Positions 9,268 through 19,964 of a DNA stretch of 64,000 nt are shown here, in pieces. A model generated the notes under the pieces. That model saw only the letters and a program-made list of their open reading frames with translations, was not told the DNA's origin and did not search any database. The translations under genes and the position numbers were made by a program. Location of the stretch: positions 59,328 through 123,327 of the forward strand of contig MCFL01000071.1 in assembly GCA_002102555.1 (NCBI GenBank), in the 5' to 3' direction. This DNA is from Catenaria anguillulae PL171. Taxonomy: Eukaryota > Blastocladiomycota > Blastocladiomycetes > Blastocladiales > Catenariaceae. Every line of letters starts with the position of its first letter. Position 1 is the stretch's first letter.

Positions 9268-11394
9268 ATGAAAATGACCAGAGACACAATGCAATCCCCT
9301 GTCGGCATGCTGTATCAGGCATTCCCAGGTGCAACCACCCAGTATGTTGGCGCTCACCGTCGGCACGCCCCAATATTTGAACCCAACCACGACAACAGTG
9401 ACACTCACAATTCACCGTTGCTCCAAAGATTGAACCAAGTCGTCCAAGCGTATTCGGCCGCGGCATCCAACTCACCACATCCAGCCACTGATCTGCTCAA
9501 GCAAGCGTCGCCGTACCTTGCCCAATCGCCGCTTGTCCTCGTCAGCGGACCCACTGGCGTTGGTGTGATCATCATCCTTCGCATGCAGTGGACGCCATCC
9601 TTGAGTACAATCGTTGGCTGACCTGATCCCATTGATTTGTCCATAGGAAAGTCATTCTTGATCCATCATGTCGTCTCGCAGTTTGACATTACCGTTCGTT
9701 TGTCTCCTGGCATTTGGCCTGACCGCTCGCTCGCTCCGCACTTTACTGACTTTCCCCGCTGACAGACAAGGACGCTCTTGCCTGGGTTGATTGACTTGCA
9801 CTTTCCACACTTGCCCGAGCGCGGGATCGATTACCACTTTTACGCTGCCAAGAAGCGGGCCGTCGAGCTTGGGCCGGGTCGTTTTGCTCGTGCGTCGCGC
9901 CATGTCACCCGCAATCGACCAGTTCTGAGGCCATGATCCGCTGACACATTCAAGTCGGTCCTTGCTCGACTCTCAGTGATCCTGGACAATATCGACACCT
10001 TCTTTGACAATGCGGAAATGGGTTTTGCGCTCATGCACAACCTGCGCACCATGCTTGCCGCTGACTCGCGCTCGTCGTTTCTTGTGATTGCCACTATTCG
10101 CGAGACAAACCGAGTGCCCGACGCATTTCGCTCGCTTGTTACAGTACGTAAATATTGTCTTCAGTAACTCGTACGATATCCCTTATGATCTCTCACCATC
10201 TCTTGATGGTTTTTGTAGGATACAATCAACATTGAGCTGCCCACGCAACACACTCGCCAACCGCTCCTCTCGCTCGCTCTCGACACGCTCAGTCCCAACA
10301 ACAAGTCGACTGTTCCACACGAATACCTGTCACTCGCAACGCACCCATCCTGCTCGAGCTTTCTCTTTGCCGACTACGTGTCGCTCGCACATCTGTTATC
10401 CATGGAATCTCCACTGTCGCCATCCCGTCTGCACACCCTGCCTACCCGGATCCGCGCCTCAACACTTGACGCGTCCACCTCGACCTCGTCACTCATTTCC
10501 CCAACCTCCACGTTTTCCACGCTGGGCGGCTTCCACCACGTCAAATCCCAACTCACACGCCACCTGTTATGGCCCCAGCCCTCCAACCCATACGCCGCAG
10601 CCTACACCCGCTTGCACCTGACGCCCACCGCAGGCATCCTCCTGTATGGCCCACCCGGCACTGGCAAAACCTTGCTCGCGAGCGCACTCGCGGGTGAATG
10701 CGGCCTGCCGTTCCTGTCCATCAGTGTTTCACAGCTCGTCCGCGGATATGTCGGCGAGTCCGAAAAACAGGTTGCAAAGGTGTTTGCACAGGCGCGGGCG
10801 GTTGGTGGTGGATGCGTGGTGTTTGTGGACGAGGTGGATGCCGTGTTTAGCGGCGGCGTGGGAGGCAGCGAGTTGGCGAGCAAGATGGTTGCACAGCTCG
10901 TCATGGAACTCGACACGTGTGCGAGTTCAAGTGCGGCGAGCAATGGGGACGGAAGCACGGGGGCGGGCAGGGTGGTGGTCGTGGCGGCGACCAATCACCC
11001 GTGGATGTTGAGCGAGGCGTTGGTCCGGCCTGGTCGGTTGGATGCACATGTGTATGTTGGGTTGCCCGATGAGCGTGACCGAGGCGAGATTTTGCGCAAC
11101 TTGGTGGCAAACGAGGGCGAGACGGTGACGGGGGCAGAGTGGATCGCTGAGGTTGCAAGGCAGACAGAGGGGTACTCGGGTGCGGATTTGAAGGCACTTG
11201 TTGTGCGCGCGCGGGCGATACTGGCGGTGGCAACGCAGGATCAGGAGATCCAAGGGCCGAGGGAACAGCAGAAGCTTGGAATCGAGTGGGCAGTCAAGCA
11301 AGCGTTGAGTAAGGTCAAGCCAAGTGTCAAGCCAGCCGAGGTGGAGCGGTTTGAAAGGTGGATGCTGTTGAGCAGAGGAGCCTGTCGAACGTAA
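9268..11394 (+). CDS. PEX1: PEX1-like double AAA+ ATPase lacking the usual N-terminal region
   Basis: Exons 9268-9562, 9647-9693, 9766-9889, 9977-10143 and 10219-11394 join in phase to 602 aa. D1 has a Walker A GPTGVGKS (residues 94-101, split by intron 1) and a Walker-B-like ILDNID in which Asp-Glu is replaced by Asp-Asn. D2 has GPPGTGKT (355-362), Walker B VVFVDEVD, and RPGR in the second region of homology. The C-terminus (KPSVKPAEVERFERWM) is PEX1-like. PEX1 with PEX6 extracts the import receptor PEX5 from peroxisomes. PEX1 is usually about 1000 aa or more; the N-terminal adaptor domains are absent here, so this may be a shortened paralogue. PEX6 or an AFG2/SPATA5-type ATPase is the alternative. 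The N-terminal exon is the least certain. Confidence 0.65.
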
Positions 11395-11664
11395 ATCTCT
11401 ACGAATCAAAAAAAAAATGGATTGATGGTATAGCCGCCATGGGAATCAATCATGCGACTCTAAGTCTCCTCTGTAACAGTGGTAAATATTTACATCGTAG
11501 GCTCGGTCTTGATTGCGTCTGATTGACATCAACGGTCCTCTCGTGATGCCCTGTCTCCTCTCCTCTTTGAGAACAATCACATAGTGCCCGCCACGTTGTA
11601 CTGATATCAACTCGATGCATTCAGCCTCCATGCTGCACTGACTCTCAGTCAATCTTCGACATTC

Positions 11665-13897
11665 ATGCCCACGACCTGTCCGCCGCTGCTGCCATTTGGC
11701 CGAGCCAAGACCATCATTGCACTCTGTGTCCACTTGGCCGCCCGCTCCTTGAATCGTTCCGCGCTGCAGTATCCGGCCATGACCGCATCCATATCCGCAC
11801 TCGCTACCCGCCTGCCCACGCTCCTCTCGCGCACCTACGCTCCGCTTGTGACCAAGGCCGCTCTCATGCACCAGCCGGATGTGGACCTCATGTGGGCCGC
11901 TCGCGACGATAATCTCAAGTTGCTCAAGTTTATGGTGGATTGGAGCAAGGAGCCCGAGGGCCGGCCCTTGCACTACTGCTCGTGGCAGACTGTAGAGGAG
12001 GCATTGGAGCTGGATTCGCCGCGGGTTCTGGACTGGTTGTTGAGTCAGCCCGGTCTGTTTTTCAGATGGGAGTGGGGGTATCAACTCGCAAGTGCCATGT
12101 GCGGCGGCAAGGGCCGAGTCGAATGGCGTGAATGGTGGCAATCGAGCGGGTCGCGGCGATTCAAGGATCGCATTTCGTTTGCAGATGCGGCCGTGGAAGC
12201 GAGCCGCGCTGGTCGACTGGATATCTTGGATTGGTTGCTTGAGGAGCTGGGTGCGGAAGGCATGACTGAAATTGCGTCCAATGACGGTGGGAGTGCAATG
12301 GTAGCTGCCGCGCGTGAAGGACATGTTGATGTGCTGGATTGGTGGTTGGACCAGGTGCAGAGTGGTTCGATTTCTCTCACAATCAATTGGGTCAAGGTGA
12401 TTGAAGCAGGGTTCGACCAAGGTCATGTTGCAGTACTGGAGTGGTGCAAGAGGCGGCCGCAAGCCGTTGACGCTTGGCAGCATGCGATGGAAGGGACCGA
12501 GCGCCAACGGTTTCAAACTTTGTGCTCTCGAGCCGTGTTTCAAGGAATCGGTGTGGAGTGGCTCAAGCCTTTTGGTCTGCTCGCATTTGCGCATGGAGAC
12601 TTGTTTGTTTCCCTCCAAGCCTGTGCAAGGGGAGACGTTGGACTGGTCAAGGAGCTGCACGCCATGGGCAACCTGGTTGGATCGCGCAAGGATTTGGTTC
12701 AGGCCGCACTGGAATCGGGCAATTTGGCATTACTGGATTGGATCCAAGCGACCGTCGACTGCATGATCCCTGACAGATCCGATGCTTGGTCCTGGCAAGA
12801 CCCATTCGTCATTGCTGGCCGAGTGGGAAAGGTTGATTCATTGGATTGGTTGATTTCAAACGGCTATCTGTTCCCAAAAGCTGCACAATCTCGCGCGGCC
12901 ATCATTTCGTCCGCCATTCTTTACAAGCAAGATGCCGTCGTGCAATGGATTTTGAAGAATGGTTTTGCAGAAAGCTTATCCAAGCAAGACTTGGGCGAGT
13001 TGTTTGGTGCAGCAAGCACCCAAGATTCTGGAGTTGTTGGCGGATCACTTTTCTCAACTTGGCGCTTCAAATGCAAGCGCTTCAACACCGTCCACCGTGA
13101 GCCTTCAAGGCGCTTTTTCCTCTGGACATGCCAATGTGGTTGAATGGTGGATGAGGCAATCTGGCTCACTCAAGAACGCTTTTTCCCTATGCCGAGGTCA
13201 ACCGTCGTTGGCTGAATTTGGCAATGACACTGGCCCAAAGCAACTTGATGCGCTTCAGGTTTGGTTTGAAGCAGGCCGAGCCATTGATTTCGCCAAATGC
13301 ATTCACGAGGCGAGTGTGAAAGGCCGTGTCGATGTACTTGATTGGTTGCTTCAATCGGCTAAAGCTCCTGAGGATGACTTCGTCAAGGCTTGGTCGAACG
13401 ATGACGAGTTTCCGGATGAAGAAACCTGCGGTGAAATGTATGCATTCTTCTGGTTTGATATGGAAAACCATGGCGACTCGCTTGTCTGGTGGCGAGCAAA
13501 CTTGCCTCACATTGCTGCACTGCCAGTGAACCGTGGGCCGTACAAGAACCCGATTCATGCTCACTTTCAGCAGCATATGCTGAAAAATTCTTCGTTTGAG
13601 CTTCTCGATCCGCGCCATGCAATTGAAGAATACGGTGGGCTTGTGGGTCTGCTCGAGTATTGGAAAAAAACGGGCGGAGGGCACAAGTTGGAGGACGATG
13701 CGGATCGGTGCTTGACTGAGGCAAGTGAGTATGGGCAGTACCATGTCCTTGACTGGTGGAAATCATCAGGTCTGATGATGAAGTGCCCAGAAGCCGTCTT
13801 GACTGGTGAGACAAGGGTCCGTTGGCGTGCAAAGGAGTGGTGGGCAAAGTCGGGATTGGTTGACGAGTCGGAGATTGCTAGAATTCAGGTCCGGTAG
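11665..13897 (+). pseudogene. Ankyrin-like repeat gene A, chimeric and frameshifted
   Basis: The frame opens at ATG 11665 (MPTTCPPLLPFG) and runs to a stop at 13143. The remaining third continues in another frame to a stop at 13897. Compared with gene C, roughly ten bases are missing near 13035-13045, between STQDS and LELLADHFSQ, which causes the shift. The first 295 residues are almost identical to gene C, while the end (TRVRWRAKEWWAKSGLVDE) matches gene D, so A is a mosaic. The repeats are of the form EGHVDVLDWWL. If translated it would stop after 492 residues. A sequencing error is the alternative explanation for the shift. Confidence 0.65.
11728..12549 (+). repeat. 822-bp tract identical to 17748-18569
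   Basis: Every base I compared matches the tract in gene C at a constant offset of 6020 bp, and three different reading frames through it are identical. Differences resume on both sides: T/C at 11727 and GGTGTGG versus AGGCTCG from 12550. This is the footprint of recent gene conversion or a very recent duplication. Confidence 0.75.
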
Positions 13898-14279
13898 TAG
13901 TCTTGGTTTTTCATTTTCTTGTGTAAGTATTGCGTTTAATCAACACGGTTTCATTACCATATAACGGTTCCGTGTCTTTTCCTTTCGCTCTTTCAACCTG
14001 CCCCGTTGACCAAAGGTTATTTTGAAAATGATGAGCAAGAATGAGGCGTGGGAAAGACGACGTTAGCGTGCTGACAATTTCGTGACATGGCAATATATTC
14101 AAGGTTGAAGGAATCCCCGTCATCGTCGCTTGTTGTGGGATTTCGTGCGCCGGGACCGTCGATCCGGACATGTCAATCCCGTCGCCAGAAATGGCTTGAA
14201 TTCCAAACTTGAAGGACTGGTTCAGTCACTTTGGCGCAGGCCGTACACAGGCATTCTCCTACCCATGCAATAACTAGAC
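13898..14279. other. Intergenic A-B spacer, member of a repeated spacer family
   Basis: There is no gene. It shares TAACGGTTCCGTGTCTTTTC and a GAATGAGGCGTGGGAAAGAC block with the D-E spacer (22832-23303) and, inverted, with the B'-D' spacer (46400-46846). The duplicated unit was therefore gene plus spacer. Confidence 0.6.
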
Positions 14280-16589
14280 ATGAATGCAGCCTCAATGAAT
14301 CCTCAACTCTGTGCGCTCGCCACCACGGCCAGCCCGCCGCTGCCGCTTACCGTCGCCGAGCCCATCATCGCCATCTGCGTTCACCTCGTCGCCGCTTCCT
14401 CGCTCTGCAAACCCACGGCCATCGCCCAACCTCTCAACGTTCTATCACGCACCCATGCACCGCTCGTGACCAAAGCCGCCCTCATGCTGATGCCACAAGT
14501 TGACATGAACTCGGCAACCCGCCTCGGCGACATTGCCCTGCTCGAATTCATGTTACAGTGGAGCAAGCAGCCGGCGGGGCGGCCGCTCAATTATTACGAT
14601 CCGCAAAACGTGCTCTCGTTTGCGCTGAAATGCGGATCCACGGATGTCCTTGAATGGTGGTTGAATCGGCCAACTGAGTTGTTTGTGGATTGGGACTGGA
14701 GTGACTGCTTTTTGATGGAGGCGTTCTGCGAGCGCAAGGATCACATGTGGTTGGACTGGTGGAAGGCCCGCGGGTATCCATACTTGGAGCTGAAGGAAGG
14801 CGAAGACCCTAGCACTTTTGCACTGGTTGCCGTGCATGCTTCACATGAGGGTCGAGTGGATCTTCTTGACTGGTTGCTCGAGAATGTCGGTGTGGTTCGC
14901 ATCGAGTCGGCCAGCGCCGAAGCGGTTCTTGCCGCTGCACGGAACGGGCATGTGCACATATTGGACTGGTGGGTTACAAGGCTGAAGGCGGTCATGATGG
15001 GTGCAAAGATGGATTGGATCGAATTGTTTTCGACCGCATTCCACCTTGCCCAGGCCGCCGTATTGGACTGGTGCAAGACACAACCCAACGCAATGGAGGC
15101 GTGGCGGCATCGGATCGAGCAAAGTAAGCTGGAAGGTGAGGCAAGTGCCAGCCACCGCTCACAATTCCGATCCATGTGCCACAGCGTGGTGGCCAAAGGA
15201 CATGGACTGGAGTGGTTGCAAGTGTTTGATTTGCTTCCGTTTGCGGATGGAAACACGGCCGTTACCCGTGAAGCTTGCGGAAAGGGCCAACTGGAGCTTG
15301 TCAAGGAGCTGCACAGCCGTGGGTACCTGTTGGGATCGCGCAACCAATTGGTGTGGTCGTCGTTGCCATCTGGCAAGCTGGAGCTGCTCAAGTGGATTCA
15401 TGCCAACGTGGACCCGTCCATTCCAGACATGCCAGGATGGTATTTTGGATATGATCCATACGATATTTCGCAAGGATGTGGTAAAGCAGGTGTCGATATT
15501 CTGGCTTGGCTGCTCGCAAATGGATTCCAGTTCCCAGCTCCCGGCGATAACAAGCGGGCCAAAGTCTTTGGCTCAGCCGCTTACTACGGGCGCCTCGATG
15601 TCTTGGAATGGATGTTCATGAATGGGTTTGCAAAGGACATGACCATGGAAGATTGGAGTGAGCCGTTTCAGTCAGCAAGTGAGGCGGGCCATGTCCATGT
15701 CTTGGATTGGCTTGCAGAGCGCATTCCGTCAGTTACGCCAGCAAGTCCAATTCCGACTAGCATGATCTGGCATGCCTTTTCTGACGGTCGAGTGGATGTG
15801 ATTGACTGGTGGGTACACAAGTCTGGGTGGCTCAAGGACGTGTATGACTTGAATCCTGGTCGGCCGTATGTGCATGCTTGCGATTCCTGTTTCGTTAAAT
15901 GCGACGCCCCATCCAAATTGGCCACGCTCAAGGTGTGGGTCAATGCAGGGCAGCCCGTGGATTATGCTCAATGCATTCACGCCGCATCAATCGAAGGGCG
16001 AGTTGATGTGCTTGACTGGTTGCTGCGCTCGACTCGAGCATCCGAGGAGGATTTCGTCAAGGCATGGTCGAGCGACAAGTATCCCGACGAATCTACCCTG
16101 AGCAGCATCCATGCACGTTACGGCTTCGACATCGACAACCATGCCATGTCGTTGACGTGGTGGCGAGCAAACTTGCCTCGCGTTGCATCATTGCCCGTGA
16201 ATCGAGGGCCATACCACAACCTGATCTACTCGCATTATCTGCGACATATGCTCCACAATACGTCGGCTCAGTTGCTCTCGCCGTACGACGCTATTTGTCA
16301 GTACGGTGGATGCGTGGATTTGTTGGATTATTGGCGGAAAACAGGGACCGCAGACAAGATGGACGAGTTTACGGAGCAGGCCAGTTGGTGCTTGGAGGAG
16401 GCCAGTGGGCGAGGGCATTGTGATGTGCTCGAGTGGTTCAAGGTGGCCTCCGGATTAACCATTGAATGCCCCTCGTCGATACTCAACGGCGACGAATATG
16501 TGCCGAGACGTGTGAAATCATGGTGGGCCAAATCTGGATTGGTGGATGAGAAGCAGCTTGCCAGGATCAACGTGCTCGAGGACATATAA
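14280..16589 (+). CDS. Ankyrin-like repeat protein B (intact)
   Basis: A single exon encodes 769 aa from ATG 14280 (MNAASMNPQLCALATTASPP), a start context conserved in genes E and B'. Residues about 25-70 form a conserved head (EPIIAICVHLVAASSL, then LNVLSRTHAPLVTKAALM) that may act like an F-box-type or capping helix. About a dozen degenerate ankyrin-like repeats follow, each centred on words such as GRVDLLDWLL and GHVHILDWWV, with a Trp pair replacing the usual ankyrin Leu-Leu. A conserved C-terminal module has WWRANLPRVASLPVNRGPY and ends KSWWAKSGLVDEKQLARI. No transmembrane segment or signal peptide is seen. Ankyrin-type repeats bind proteins; the ligand is unknown. Its copy is B' (44086-46399). 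Confidence 0.75.
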   Translation: MNAASMNPQLCALATTASPPLPLTVAEPIIAICVHLVAASSLCKPTAIAQPLNVLSRTHAPLVTKAALMLMPQVDMNSATRLGDIALLEFMLQWSKQPAGRPLNYYDPQNVLSFALKCGSTDVLEWWLNRPTELFVDWDWSDCFLMEAFCERKDHMWLDWWKARGYPYLELKEGEDPSTFALVAVHASHEGRVDLLDWLLENVGVVRIESASAEAVLAAARNGHVHILDWWVTRLKAVMMGAKMDWIELFSTAFHLAQAAVLDWCKTQPNAMEAWRHRIEQSKLEGEASASHRSQFRSMCHSVVAKGHGLEWLQVFDLLPFADGNTAVTREACGKGQLELVKELHSRGYLLGSRNQLVWSSLPSGKLELLKWIHANVDPSIPDMPGWYFGYDPYDISQGCGKAGVDILAWLLANGFQFPAPGDNKRAKVFGSAAYYGRLDVLEWMFMNGFAKDMTMEDWSEPFQSASEAGHVHVLDWLAERIPSVTPASPIPTSMIWHAFSDGRVDVIDWWVHKSGWLKDVYDLNPGRPYVHACDSCFVKCDAPSKLATLKVWVNAGQPVDYAQCIHAASIEGRVDVLDWLLRSTRASEEDFVKAWSSDKYPDESTLSSIHARYGFDIDNHAMSLTWWRANLPRVASLPVNRGPYHNLIYSHYLRHMLHNTSAQLLSPYDAICQYGGCVDLLDYWRKTGTADKMDEFTEQASWCLEEASGRGHCDVLEWFKVASGLTIECPSSILNGDEYVPRRVKSWWAKSGLVDEKQLARINVLEDI

Positions 16590-16660
16590 ACACACTGTCC
16601 GGCTAAGTGGATGCAGTTCGTTGATGAGGTGTGTGTAGAAAACCAGTTCTTTCCCTCTTC

Positions 16661-16889
16661 TGTCAAGGTAACGCCAATCGCTCGTATTTCCACCACATTC
16701 CCAACGCTTCCATTGATCAGTATCGTGCCATCTGCGCCGATCACTCTTGGTTCTGCTCTTGTCTGCTCTTGTCTCACCTTCCGTTTCCGGCTCCTCTACG
16801 TGTCGTCCGCCACAAGCCCGTGTTTCATTCATGCCCTTCATGCATTCATGCACTATTCACAAACATTCATTTCACTCTCACTTCATGCA
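16661..16889. other. About 229-bp insertion between B and the DnaJ fragment, absent from the other arm
   Basis: In the right arm the flanks CCAGTTCTTT and GTCACGTAT...AAACAGTTG are nearly adjacent (around 44000-44030); here they are separated by about 229 bp. The insert is open on the minus strand and could encode a segment such as RVIGADGTILINGSVGNV, but it has no start or recognisable domain. No terminal repeats are obvious. The rest of the 16590-17124 spacer shows nothing else. Confidence 0.5.
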
Positions 16890-17124
16890 AGTCACGTATT
16901 TATAAACAGTTGTCACCAGAGAACCAGAGAGCGATGAGCTTACAAATGAGAGAATGCGTGCTCGAGTGAGCAGCTGCTCGCAGGAGCAAAGTCGCACTGA
17001 TCGAGAGTAGGGATAATGTCCAGAAATTCAAGAAAGGTGTGCATCCATTGGGGTCTGCTGGGTGACTTTGCCGAACAAATGGCTGCGAAACATGATGTGG
17101 CGGGGGACATTTTGGCCCTTACAT

Positions 17125-17590
17125 TTACTCCTCCTTTTTTTTTGTTACCTGGCCGCTCCGTATTGGCTTGCCGCCCGTGCATCTGAGACCAACAGGCAAA
17201 CACCACCGGCACAACCAGTCCGACTCCAGCTGCCGCTGCTAGCAGCCCCAAATGGTCGCAGACTCGCGCAAAGGCAAACGAAATGTCCCTGAATGCGAAA
17301 TGCACCCACATTCCCTTGACGCTTTGTGGCGACTTGATACTCTGGCTCACCACATGGTACGCTCGAGCAATCTGGCTGGCGGCCTCTTGGATGTGCGCGC
17401 GACTTCGGCCTTCGGGCCTGTCGACTCGCAGTTCCAGCATGTGCGACCGGTATGCGCGCTTGACTTGTTGCATGTCGCGCCGAGTCGCAGTGAGTGGCGA
17501 CAGAGTGGCGTCGAGACCGAGGAAGGTGTATGGGTTCCAGGTTTCGCATGTGAGGAGGCGGTGGGAAATGATGGCAAATGCGACGTGGGC
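17125..17590 (-). pseudogene. 5'-truncated DnaJ-like membrane protein gene
   Basis: This matches residues about 85-240 of the intact gene at 43054-43776, including TWNPYTFLGLDATLSPLTAT and IQEAASQIARAYHVVSQSIK. Homology ends abruptly at 17590 (ACGTGGGC|GTCTG), where sequence upstream of ankyrin-like gene C begins, so the N-terminal membrane segments are lost. One extra A in the run near 17134-17143 puts the normal stop out of frame. There is no promoter or start of its own. Confidence 0.75.
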
Positions 17591-17684
17591 GTCTGTAAGT
17601 GCCCACAATCAAACACAGAAATCAACTCGATGCATTCGGCCTTCAACGTTGAATTGATCCTCCTCGTAAATACCGTCCACATTC

Positions 17685-19964
17685 ATGCCCGCGACCTGTC
17701 CGCCGCTGCTGCCATTTGGCCGAGCCAAGCCGATCATTGCACTCTGCGTCCACTTGGCCGCCCGCTCCTTGAATCGTTCCGCGCTGCAGTATCCGGCCAT
17801 GACCGCATCCATATCCGCACTCGCTACCCGCCTGCCCACGCTCCTCTCGCGCACCTACGCTCCGCTTGTGACCAAGGCCGCTCTCATGCACCAGCCGGAT
17901 GTGGACCTCATGTGGGCCGCTCGCGACGATAATCTCAAGTTGCTCAAGTTTATGGTGGATTGGAGCAAGGAGCCCGAGGGCCGGCCCTTGCACTACTGCT
18001 CGTGGCAGACTGTAGAGGAGGCATTGGAGCTGGATTCGCCGCGGGTTCTGGACTGGTTGTTGAGTCAGCCCGGTCTGTTTTTCAGATGGGAGTGGGGGTA
18101 TCAACTCGCAAGTGCCATGTGCGGCGGCAAGGGCCGAGTCGAATGGCGTGAATGGTGGCAATCGAGCGGGTCGCGGCGATTCAAGGATCGCATTTCGTTT
18201 GCAGATGCGGCCGTGGAAGCGAGCCGCGCTGGTCGACTGGATATCTTGGATTGGTTGCTTGAGGAGCTGGGTGCGGAAGGCATGACTGAAATTGCGTCCA
18301 ATGACGGTGGGAGTGCAATGGTAGCTGCCGCGCGTGAAGGACATGTTGATGTGCTGGATTGGTGGTTGGACCAGGTGCAGAGTGGTTCGATTTCTCTCAC
18401 AATCAATTGGGTCAAGGTGATTGAAGCAGGGTTCGACCAAGGTCATGTTGCAGTACTGGAGTGGTGCAAGAGGCGGCCGCAAGCCGTTGACGCTTGGCAG
18501 CATGCGATGGAAGGGACCGAGCGCCAACGGTTTCAAACTTTGTGCTCTCGAGCCGTGTTTCAAGGAATCAGGCTCGAGTGGCTCAAGACTTTTGGGTTGC
18601 TCCCGTTTGCCGGCGGAAATGGGCGGGTCTCCACTCAAGCTTGTGCCAAGGGAGACTTTGAGTTGGTCAAGGAGTTGCATGCCATGGGCAACCTGGTTGG
18701 ATCGCGCGAGGATTTGGTCAAGGATGCACTGGAATCGGGCAATGTGGCACTACTGGATTGGATCATCACGACCGTCAACACTTCACATCCTGACACGGGG
18801 GATGGTTGGACCTGGCAAGACCCGTTCGCTGTTGCTTGCCGAGTTGGACGGGTTGATTGTTTGGACTGGTTGATTGCGAATGGGTTCCAATTCCCATTGC
18901 CTGGCGACAAGCGGGCATTTGTCTTCCAGACTGCCGTGCACAATTCACGAATCGATGTCCTTGATTGGTTGTTCAACAAGGGCTTGGCAGATAGCATGTC
19001 GCTGCAAGACTGGGGCAGGTTCTTTGGCATTGCCAGCAGCCAAGGATCTGTCGATATGTTGGAGTCGCTGTCGGGTTACTTTTCTCAACGTTTCGCCGCC
19101 TCTGGTTCACGTGCACCAGCATCATCAATGGCACCACAACCGGTTCCAACTCCGGCAGTCATCATGCTTCAAGGCGCATTTTCGTATGGCCATGTCGATG
19201 TGGTTGAATGGTGGATGAAGAGATCTGGCTCACTCAAGGACACGTTTGCTCTCTGCCAAGGCCACCCGTCCCTGGCTGCATGCGACGACAAAGTCTTGGG
19301 CCCAAAGCAACTTGCTGCACTTCAGACTTGGTTTGAAGCGGGCCGACCCATCCATTTTGCCGAATGCATCCATCGTGCGAGCATCAATGGACGTGTCGAT
19401 GTGCTTGATTGGTTGTTGCACTCGGCCAAGGCGCCAGAAGAGCATTTCATCACGGCCTGGTCCGCTGACGGTGACGGTGATGACGAGTTTGTCCCTCGAG
19501 ACATGTTTGTGCACTACTATTTCGACATTGACAACCATGGCGACTCGCTCGCTTGGTGGGGTGACAATCTGCCTCACGTTGCTGCACTGCCAGTGAACCG
19601 TGGGCCGTACAAGAACCCGATTCATGCTCATTATCTGAAGCATGTGGTTGGAAATACCTCGTTTGAGCTTCTCGAGCCGTTTTCAGGGATTGAAGAGTAT
19701 GGCGGGCTTGTGGATCTGCTCGAATACTGCAACAAGACCGGCAAAGTGCGAGAGCTGGAGGAGGATGCGGAGCGGTGCTTGACGGCGGCCAGCGAGTCTG
19801 GCCAGCGTCATGTCCTTGACTGGTGGAAAGCATCGGGTCTGAAGATGAAGTGTCCCGAGGCAATCTTGACTGGTGAGACAAAGATTCTCAAGAGCGCGAA
19901 GGAGTGGTGGGCAAACTCGGGACTGGTGGAAGAAGCCCAGCATAAAAGAATTCAAATCCGGTAG
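17685..19964 (+). CDS. Ankyrin-like repeat protein C (intact)
   Basis: A single exon of 759 aa starts at ATG 17685 (MPATCPPLLPFG). It has the family head (KPIIALCVHLAARSL, then LLSRTYAPLVTKAALMHQ), DVLDWWL-type repeats from about residue 70 to 540, and the C-terminal module (NLPHVAALPVNRGPYKNPIH and KEWWANSGLVEEAQHK). A Ser/Ala/Pro linker interrupts the repeats near residue 475. Its first third is identical to gene A over 822 bp. The upstream flank joins directly to the truncated DnaJ fragment, so its promoter may be newly assembled. A cytosolic or nuclear scaffold role is likely for ankyrin-like proteins but is inferred. C' (49731-52011) is its broken copy. Confidence 0.75.
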   Translation: MPATCPPLLPFGRAKPIIALCVHLAARSLNRSALQYPAMTASISALATRLPTLLSRTYAPLVTKAALMHQPDVDLMWAARDDNLKLLKFMVDWSKEPEGRPLHYCSWQTVEEALELDSPRVLDWLLSQPGLFFRWEWGYQLASAMCGGKGRVEWREWWQSSGSRRFKDRISFADAAVEASRAGRLDILDWLLEELGAEGMTEIASNDGGSAMVAAAREGHVDVLDWWLDQVQSGSISLTINWVKVIEAGFDQGHVAVLEWCKRRPQAVDAWQHAMEGTERQRFQTLCSRAVFQGIRLEWLKTFGLLPFAGGNGRVSTQACAKGDFELVKELHAMGNLVGSREDLVKDALESGNVALLDWIITTVNTSHPDTGDGWTWQDPFAVACRVGRVDCLDWLIANGFQFPLPGDKRAFVFQTAVHNSRIDVLDWLFNKGLADSMSLQDWGRFFGIASSQGSVDMLESLSGYFSQRFAASGSRAPASSMAPQPVPTPAVIMLQGAFSYGHVDVVEWWMKRSGSLKDTFALCQGHPSLAACDDKVLGPKQLAALQTWFEAGRPIHFAECIHRASINGRVDVLDWLLHSAKAPEEHFITAWSADGDGDDEFVPRDMFVHYYFDIDNHGDSLAWWGDNLPHVAALPVNRGPYKNPIHAHYLKHVVGNTSFELLEPFSGIEEYGGLVDLLEYCNKTGKVRELEEDAERCLTAASESGQRHVLDWWKASGLKMKCPEAILTGETKILKSAKEWWANSGLVEEAQHKRIQIR
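17748..18569 (+). repeat. 822-bp tract identical to 11728-12549
   Basis: This is the partner of the tract in gene A at constant offset 6020. The positional counterpart C' in the other arm differs in this interval (for example SFKMSAPQ for SLNRSALQ), so the A-C identity arose after the arms separated. Confidence 0.75.

Noticed and set aside
9904-9954. Alternative PEX1-like intron with donor at 9904 and acceptor at 9954
   Set aside because: In phase in the left copy but the donor is not conserved in the right copy; the 9890-9976 intron works in both.
11446-12660. 404-aa open frame antisense to ankyrin-like gene A
   Set aside because: It mirrors the coding frame of the ankyrin-like genes and recurs wherever they occur; a shadow frame.
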